Below, one piece after another: positions 56,835-64,000 of a stretch of 64,000 bases of DNA. The notes beneath the pieces were generated by a model. The model had not been told where the DNA came from and ran no database searches. It saw only the letters and a list, made by a program, of their open reading frames with translations. Both the position numbers and the translations under genes were made by a program. Every line of letters starts with the position of its first letter. Positions within the stretch are counted from its first letter, which is position 1. The stretch spans positions 31,916,679 through 31,980,678 of the forward strand of contig OZ024719.1 in NCBI GenBank assembly GCA_964016875.1. The letters are read 5' to 3'. Source of the DNA: Fallopia convolvulus (taxonomy: Eukaryota > Streptophyta > Magnoliopsida > Caryophyllales > Polygonaceae).

Positions 56835-59800
56835 AAATATTTTTTTTGAAAAGGTAAGAATTAGGAGATCCCGTACGGGGGCTTCCTAGGGCATCCTTAC
56901 GGATGAGAGCTAGAAGCTTTGGGTTGTCCAACAGGAGGCTGGTAGGGATGTTGTGGCCCAGCTTGGAAATTTTGTCGGCCACAATATTACAGTCCCTACC
57001 CACGTGACGGACTGAGATAGAAATGAACTATTGCAATGATATCAGAATGTTTGCTATTAGTGTTTCGATTTACCATGGACATCCTTCATTATTAGTAATG
57101 GCCTTAATGAAAATGAGATTATCGCCTTCAAATTCAATATTTTCTATACCTAATCTCCGTTCTTCCTTAATTCCTTCCCTAAGTGCAAGTGCTTCTGCTT
57201 TTAATACTGAGCTAGATCCTTGTTTCTTTACTCCTAAACTTACCACTTCCGCTTTGTGATTTCTAATTACAAAACCTGAGGTTGCTAGACTAGAATTGAG
57301 TTTTGAACCATCGAAATTTAATTTCATGTGATTATTTGGCGGTTTAATCCATGTCTCCTTTTTTCTTCTTTTCCTCACTTGTGTAATTCTTGTTTGTTCG
57401 TCTTGTTTTTCTTCATCTTCTACCCATTTGTTAGACTTATCCCATTGAGCAATTTGATTTCTTGTGTATTGTTCTAGAACTAAAATGAAGTCATTGGGGG
57501 TTTGTTGGAAAACTAGCTTGTTTCTTTGGTGCCAGATACACCACCAACAAACCACCAGTTCTATGCATTCGTTTTTATCCATTACTTTGATTAAATCGTT
57601 TAGGATCACTCCAGTAGATTTATTTCTTACATCCAAATCTTTGATAATTGCCTGTGTTTTAAAGTTGATTCTCTTCACTAGTTTCTTCGTGTGAGGACTT
57701 TCTATTAGCAAGTATCCTATGTCCTCATATGTACAATTGCATATTAGACATCCTGAAGGGGTAGCAACCCCTTTCTTAGTCTTGCTTTCATAGGGAGCCC
57801 ATTTTGTACAACTTTCCATAAAAAAATTTAACTTTGGGATATATATAATTTCCATATCCAATTATTCAAGTGAGAGGTTTGTCGGTGCACTACCGAAATT
57901 AGTTCAATTGTAGACGCTGTCGAAAACAACCCATTTTTGCTAGGGGACCAATATAGTCGATCTTGAATCTAGTTCTCTGGTATATGGACTTCAACAATCT
58001 GATTTACTATATGGGTTGGAAGAATGTTTCTTAGAACATCTTGCCTCCATTTCCTATCATTGGTAATAAACTCTTCAACAAGGATTGAATCATTCACAGA
58101 CTTAGCAGATAACGCATGTTTATCTAGTGTCTCCGACAAGAGCCATTTGTCCTTCCAAAATCTTATAGTCCGTCCATCACCAACTTGCCAAATAAGACCT
58201 TTAAAGAATTCTTCTATGAGATTCATTAGTTTTAACCATTTCCAGGATGTGTTTATCTTTTTTTTATAGGAAAGGATTGATGTGCCTTTAAGGTATTTCT
58301 CATTCATTAACTTGACCCATATGTTATTTGGTTCAACGAGTAATTTTCAAAGCAGATTCATTTGCATTGCTTGGTTTACATGTTCTGTCTTTCTAATTCC
58401 TACTCCTCAATACGTTTTGGGTTTATAAATTTTATCCCACCCAATCAGAGGTTTATGATTGATATCTTTATTCCAAAAGAAGTTTATGTTGATTTGGTCC
58501 AATTCCTTGTGAACACTAGTTGGAAGCATAAAGCTTTGCATAATAAAATTAGGTTTCATAGCCAAATTGGTTCTTATAAGAACCGTTCTCCCTTCTATAG
58601 ATAAAGTGTTAGCTTTCCATTTAACTAGTTGTGTTTTAGTTTTCCTTACTGTATCCTGAAAGTTGAATCGATTAACTCTTCCATTGATGAATGGGCATCC
58701 CATGTATGATTCCAAATCAATCATTCCTGAAATACCAAGGGTTTGTTGGATCCTGTTCTTTTGTGAATTATCCACGTTTCGTGATGTTTGGAATGCTGAC
58801 TTATAGTAATTTACTCTTTGTCATGAAATGGCACAATATTCCTCAATAATCTTTTTTGTTTTAAGACAAGCCGCATGATTGGCTCGGGAGAAAATGATAA
58901 TGTCGTCTGCAAAGGCGACAAAAGGGATTTTAGTTCTTGAGCTAGCGGGTTAATGGGATTCCAATCGTATTTTTATCTATATTGCTCCTGTCTTGAAGCT
59001 TTCTAGCCAGTATTTTGGTAGCTACGATAAAAAGGAATGGTGACAGAGGGTCTCCTTGCCTCAATCCCCTTTCAGGGAAGAATAGTTCGGTGGGGCTATT
59101 ATTAACTAGGACTGAAAACAAGACCGTTTGTACACATTATTTGATCCAACCTATCATTTTGCTATCAAATCCGAATTTATTTAGAATTTGGAATGTGAAT
59201 TCCCAGTCTAGTATGTCATAGGCCTTTTCCATGTCTAATTTTAAAAGAATGGAAAATTTCATGGGCAATCAACACATTATCCTGAATTAATCTTTTATCT
59301 ACAAAGGCACCCTAAAGAGGATGAGTTAGTTTTGGCATCACCTTTTTAAGTCTTTCTGTAATAATCTTTGCAATCAATTTATAGATAGTTGTACATAAGC
59401 TGATTGGTCGGTAATGGTTAGTGGTAGTTGGGTTCTCTCTTTTTGGTATTAATGTTGTGAAGGTCTGGTTAATTTGTTTGAGGAGTTAACCTGAATGAAA
59501 AAAACTCTTAACTTCTTTATAACACTTGGTCCGACAATGTCCTAGTATTTTTTATAGAATCCCGCTGACATACCATTGGACCCGGAGATTTTTCAGAGTT
59601 AATTTGCATAAGAGTATTTCTTATTTCTTCATTTGTCACTGGTTTAGTCAGTTCCATGTTGTCTCATTTGTTATTTCTTTCGTAATTAAATTTGAATATT
59701 GCCTAAATATTTCATAGTTAGTTTGTTCTTTTTTATATCTAGTTTTAAATTCCTTTCTTATATCCTCTCTAATATTATCTTCTCCTATAATCCGAGTTCC

Positions 59801-60955
59801 TTCTACCGATGTAATTTCCTTGATTATCTTCCTATTTCTTCTACCGCTCGCAACTTTGTGGAAATATCCTGCATTAGTGTCCGTTAGTTTTATATGTTTT
59901 GTCTTTGCTCGTTGTCGCCAATTTGTTTTATGAAAATTAAGTATGTTTTCTTTTTTGTTGATTAATCTTAGTTTTTTTTATGTTGCTATCCTCATGAGAT
60001 AGAAGAATTTTTTGTTGTAATTCTATTAGTTCCTTTTCAATTGACTTTAATGGTTCGAATGTGTTACCAAACGTTCTTTTGTTCCATTGCTTCGCATGTG
60101 CTTTTAGTTATTGTGTTTTTTTAACCATCTTAAACATGTTAGATCCATCAATCGAAAGTCTCCAAGCTTGTCTAATTATATTTCTGAAATCTTTTCTCTT
60201 CATCCACATGTTTTCAATTTTAAAAGGTTGTGCTCGTTAATTGCTCCATTATCTAACTCAATCGCTATTTTACTATGAGATGACGAAGAGAACGCATAGT
60301 TTTTTGTTGCTATGTCAGGGAACCATTGGAGTATTTATGAGCAAACAAGGGTTCCATCCAGTTTTTCATAAGTATTGTCAACCTTTTTTTTTCCTCCAAG
60401 TAAACATACTTCCAATAACCGGAATGTCGAAGAGATTACACATATCTTTGAAATTCTATAGTCTTTCGAATCTGTTTTGGTCTGGTCGAGCACCACCTTT
60501 TTTTCCCCTAGGGTCTAGGATTTCATTAAGATCTCCCATGATAATAGTCGGGAGATGAGTTGGATGTATAGTCTGAATTAGTTGGCTCCAAAAGTTATCC
60601 TTATCTTTTTCTTGGGTGGGGGAGCATATACAAAGAAAATTGCTAATGTATTTTGTTACAAGGTTCGTACATTTTAGAGCAACATAACGAGGTTCTTGGA
60701 TGATTAGCTTGATTCGTTCGTTGATAAATTGATGTTCTTTCCAAAGAACACAAATGCCCCCACCTTACCATTAGTCGGAGACCATACAATATTATCGAAC
60801 CCTGCCTGTCTCCATACTTGGTCAGATAGAGTTTGGTCTATTTTTGTTTCTACTAAAGCCATTATTTGAATACCCTCTATTTTATAGATAAAAACAATTT
60901 CCGACCAAAACGACTTACGTCCTATAATACTACAATTCCAAAGGCTTACTTTCAT
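56835..60955 (-). mobile_element. Second L1-type LINE, ORF2 nearly full length (pseudogene)
   Basis: The - strand ATG at 60,955 opens the endonuclease (MKVSLWNCSIIGRKSFWSEI; IMALVETKID). IMGDLNEIL lies at about 60,513-60,550. RT contains LKLDMEKAYD (about 59,225), LRQGDP (about 59,060) and an intact FADD box (58,902-58,913, read on -). The GMIDLESYMGCPFINGR segment, a zf-RVT region (57,861-57,650) and an RNase H domain follow (MKLNFDGSKLNSSLATSGFV; EFEGDNLIFIKAI), ending RDCNIVADKISKLGHN near 56,940. An A-rich 3' end is at about 56,841-56,855. Stops and shifts occur throughout. It is related to, but clearly distinct from, the 15-24-kb LINE. Confidence 0.88.
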
Positions 60956-61955
60956 AATAACTTATTCTTTGAGAGGTTGGGATGATTAAAAAATAATCCC
61001 AATCTGTTACAATAATTTCATAAAATGATAACTTATAAACCTATTTCTTGGATTTCATATCTTTCTTTACAAAAGTTAATCTTGTGTTACCAATAATATC
61101 TTTCCATTCATAGTTTCCATACAAATAAAACTTTCTTAATTTTACATCAAGTTGCTTCTCTTTTACACTTATCTTAGTCTCTAACACTCGAGCCTCTACT
61201 AAAGCAAACCACATATTATTCAGTTTGTGTAGTCCCAGCTTTTCCAATCCCTCATTGGAGTAATTAATGTTTCTTTTTCTGGACACAACTTGGAGGCTAC
61301 AAAGTGTTTGATTTTTTTGTGCAAAACATGGCATCCTTTTGTGTGGGCAAAACATGGTCTTTTCCTGATCATCACTTGCTAATCCAATTTGGTTAGTTTG
61401 ATTTTTTGTGTGCAAAACATGGCATCCTTTCCTGCATACAAAGTGTTTGTTCTGTTAGTATCCCTAATATATCTATTGATGTTATGCTTAAGCATCATAT
61501 TTTTATTGGATTTCCTCTTATTACTGCATTGTTGTTGTTTTTTACTCAATTGTCTTCTTTTGTTTCTCCTTTCAATCCTAATTTTTTTTCTTTATGGCAG
61601 TTGTTGAATCAAGAATTATCTTTTTGTTTAGCATTTCATTTTTTACGCATTTACGATTATTCCATTTTCTAGTTTTATTGTGCAGTATCCTAGTCTTTCT
61701 TCTTTTCCACGATTTTCTATTAGCAGAGACTTCATTCTTTTTGTGATGTCTTAATTTTTATACGTGCAGAATTCTCTCCTGATTTTTATTTTTCCTTATA
61801 GAGTTTCTATTGTTTATAATTTCTTTTTTACCATTATATCTAGCTATTTCTATCTTAACCCACATAAAGACATTGCATTCTACAAACCTTCTAGGCCAAA
61901 GGCATCTACCATTTCTATTAGCCTTAAGGTGAGAAACTTCAATACCAAAAGCTAT
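60956..61955 (-). other. Upstream region of the second LINE with an unknown ORF
   Basis: A - strand frame at 61,415-61,041 reads ALVEARVLETKISVKEKQLD and LRKFYLYGNYEWKDIIGN near its end. It looks coding-like but I do not recognise it; it could be the end of the LINE's ORF1 or an unrelated fragment. TTTTGTGTGCAAAACATGGC-like sequence occurs twice (61,316-61,340 and 61,403-61,430). The rest, to 61,955, is T-rich and gene-free. Confidence 0.4.
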
Positions 61956-63926
61956 TGATGGCCGGATCGTTGAATATGAAGATGGTGCAAGGAAATCGCC
62001 AAGAGAACTCGGAAAATCCTTGCCTTGGAACGTGGGTCGATAGAGATGACGATGGATATGGATGCTCAATCCTTGGATATAACTCACCAAGAAACGAGCA
62101 AACTAGATTGCAAGAACGTCGGATATTACACACCAACGCTCTAACAAGAGATTGAACGAAGAAAACAAGCAAGAAATTTGATTGAAAACAAGTAAAGGAA
62201 ACAAGGCAATTTCGTTCAAGTCTAAGCCAGAGAGGAGGGGGTGGCTGGCCATATAACCTAGAGAACAAGCCTCACAAAATCAGCCCCCTCACTTAAAGAA
62301 AATTACAAAAACAACCCATAAAAACTAAGAACACATTAATCGTCCTTAACCATTAAATTGTCACTTAACGAACCATGATGTATCATAAGACTGCACCCTT
62401 CGTCTTGATATCCCTTCAGAAACCCACGACCCATGAGCTCCTCTTGAACTTGACAAAGCATCGCTTTATCTCGGGATCGTGTGATACGCCCAAGATAGGG
62501 CATGGCTTCTTGACTCGGTTTCGTAGCGCCTCAGATTTCGGCCTTAGGTGCTTGGCCTGATGTGGACTTCCCTTGCTCATGCACCAAAGGCTTGTCTTTA
62601 GAGCTATAGTCCTCGCTTGATTCATAGAACAAGGCGCTATCTAAAGTGCCCGACGATTTGGCAACATCAAGGTCGGGATCCGACATAGCACAAGGGGCAC
62701 CTTCAACCTCTTGCAAGGGCACACCAGCCCCACGCAAGGGCGCGCAAAGGGCAGGCCGTGGATCCGAATGTGCGGGCGCGCCAAGGGCAGGCCATGGCTC
62801 CGAGTGTTCCGGAACGTGCTCGATTGTTGGTTCAGTTGTCAAAGGACTCACATCATTCTCCTCCTCTTGAAAAGGGTTCGTCCTCGAACCTGGATCCTTC
62901 TGAAAACTCAACATCATCATTAGAAAAATAACGAACAAGATCGGATACGTTGAATTCCTCATGGAAAACTCCTTGCCTTGGAACGTGGGTTGATGGAGAT
63001 GACAATGGATATATGGCGATACCTTCGCGTGGGTCTGACACCACTTGATGGCCAAATCGTTGAAGATGAAGATGGTGCAAAGAAATCGCCAAGAGAACTC
63101 GAAAACTCCTTGCCTTGGAACGTGGGTCGATGGAGATGACAATGGATATGGATGCTCAATCCTTGGATATGACTCACCAAGAAACGAGCAAACTAGATTG
63201 GAAGAACGTCGGATATTACACACCAACGCTCTAACAAGAGATTGAACGAAGAAAACAAGCAAGAAATTTGATTGAAAACAAGTAAAGGAAACAAAGAAAT
63301 TTCGTTCAAGTCTAAGCCAGTGAGAAGGGGGTGGCCGGCCATATAACCTAGAGAACAAGCTTCACAAAATTAGCCCCCTCACTTAAAGAAAATTACAAAA
63401 ACAACCCATAAAAACCGAGAACACATTAATCGTCCTTAACCGTTAAATTGTCACTTAATGAACCATGATGTATCATAAGACTCCACCCTTCCTCTTGATA
63501 TCCCCTTGGAAACACACGACCCATGAGCTCTTCTTGAACTTGACAAAGCATCGGTTTAGCTCGGGATCGCGTGATACGCCCAAGATAGGGCATGGCTTCT
63601 TGACTCGGTTTCCTAGCGCCTCAGATTCTGGCCTTAGTTGCTTGTCCTGATGTAGACTTCCGTTGCTCATTCACCAGGGGCTTGTCTTTAGAGCTATAAT
63701 CCTCACTTGAGTCATAGAACAAGGCGCCATCCAAAGTGCCGACGACTTGGCAACATCAAGGTCGAGATCCGACGTAGCGCAAGGCGCGCCAGCCCCTTGC
63801 AAGGACGCGCCTCCAGCCGCTTGCAAGGGCACACCAGCCCCACGCAAGGAAGTGCCAAGGGCAGGCCGTGGCTCCGAGTGTTCCAGCGCGTACTCCATTG
63901 TTGGTTCGGTTGTCAACGGACTCACA
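61956..63926 (-). mobile_element. Miniature LTR retrotransposon E (TRIM-like), 1.97 kb
   Basis: On the - strand the 5' LTR is 63,926-63,046 and the 3' LTR 62,852-61,956. Both start TGTGAGTCC and end GGCCATCA. A primer-binding site TGGTGTCAGACCC (63,043-63,031) lies two bases inside the 5' LTR, and a purine tract (AAGAGGAGGAGAATGA) precedes the 3' LTR. The interior is only 193 bp and encodes a pol-tail-like piece (EEFNVSDLVRYFSNDDVEFS; FSRGGEND). No enzyme domain is present. Flanking pentamers (GCTAT and TGACT) do not match. LTR ends, PBS spacing and coding tail are shared with element C. Confidence 0.85.
62531..62945 (-). CDS. Pol-tail-like ORF crossing into the element E 3' LTR
   Basis: The - strand frame runs from the interior (DPGSRTNPFQEEENDV) across the LTR start at 62,852 into SPLTTEPTIEHVPEHSEPWP, an Ala/Pro-rich segment, and GTLDSALFYESSEDYSSKDK, ending at 62,531. 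The ending aligns by eye with TFDGTLSHNLSEEYIHNAKF of element C. The SRTNPFQEEEND motif is typical of the very end of Ty3/gypsy pol. The 5' LTR holds a second, diverged copy of the tail (63,925-63,671). Translation is unproven. Confidence 0.5.
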
Positions 63927-64000
63927 TGACTATGTTACCTAGTGAACTGGAAGAGAGAAGGAGCATAATCCAAACAATAGCCTTCCTGTTTTCCTTTTGT
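63927..64000. other. Flank of element E at window end
   Basis: These 74 bases lie outside the LTR and show no feature that I recognise. Confidence 0.5.

Overview
This window is nuclear DNA from a flowering plant, probably a eudicot (inferred from the element families and the one host gene; the species cannot be named). It is AT-rich and dominated by decayed transposable elements. Prokaryotic operons, rRNA genes, CRISPR arrays and convincing tRNA genes were not seen. The only convincing intact host gene is at 32,243-38,698 on the + strand. It is a seven-exon gene whose spliced product of about 984 residues resembles FLIP (FIDGETIN-LIKE-1 INTERACTING PROTEIN; rice MEICA1; animal FIRRM/C1orf112). 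In plants this protein works with the AAA ATPase FIGNL1 to limit strand invasion and crossovers in meiotic recombination.

Region 1-25,930 is one nested transposon stack. A Ty3/gypsy element of Tekay/Del type (element A, + strand, chromodomain-bearing, many stops) runs from a 5' LTR remnant at 1,146 to the end of its 3' LTR at 25,680. Four later insertions split it: an unidentified 1.56-kb insertion with a 15-16-bp duplication in the 5' LTR; a 3.63-kb reverse-oriented solo LTR with a perfect ATTAT duplication in the leader; a 772-bp Tourist-like MITE with a TTA duplication inside the reverse-transcriptase gene; and a 9.07-kb L1-type LINE inside the 3' LTR.

Region 26,015-31,100 is a decayed Mutator-like element (MULE). 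It carries a plant-mobile-domain (PMD) gene on the + strand and a MURA-type transposase pseudogene on the - strand. The transposase is split by a 501-bp palindromic MITE with a perfect 9-bp duplication. A second MITE with long inverted ends (about 31,135-32,088) stops about 155 bp before the FLIP start codon. A small retroposon with an 18-bp duplication lies in FLIP intron 6.

Region 39,500-52,200 holds a truncated LINE, LTR fragments, a reverse-oriented Ty3/gypsy element with gag, protease, RT, RNase H and integrase remnants (element B), and a short non-autonomous LTR element (element C, 42,201-45,599) inserted in another LTR. Region 52,200-56,830 is mostly unassigned repetitive DNA plus a LINE RT fragment. 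Region 56,835-60,955 is a second L1-type LINE (- strand). Region 61,956-63,926 is a miniature LTR retrotransposon (element E) with 0.9-kb LTRs and a 193-bp interior. Elements C and E belong to one family in which the reading frame resembling the end of pol runs into the LTR.

No element looks autonomous. The genes do not form a pathway; the layout is a single recombination gene among successive layers of mobile DNA.
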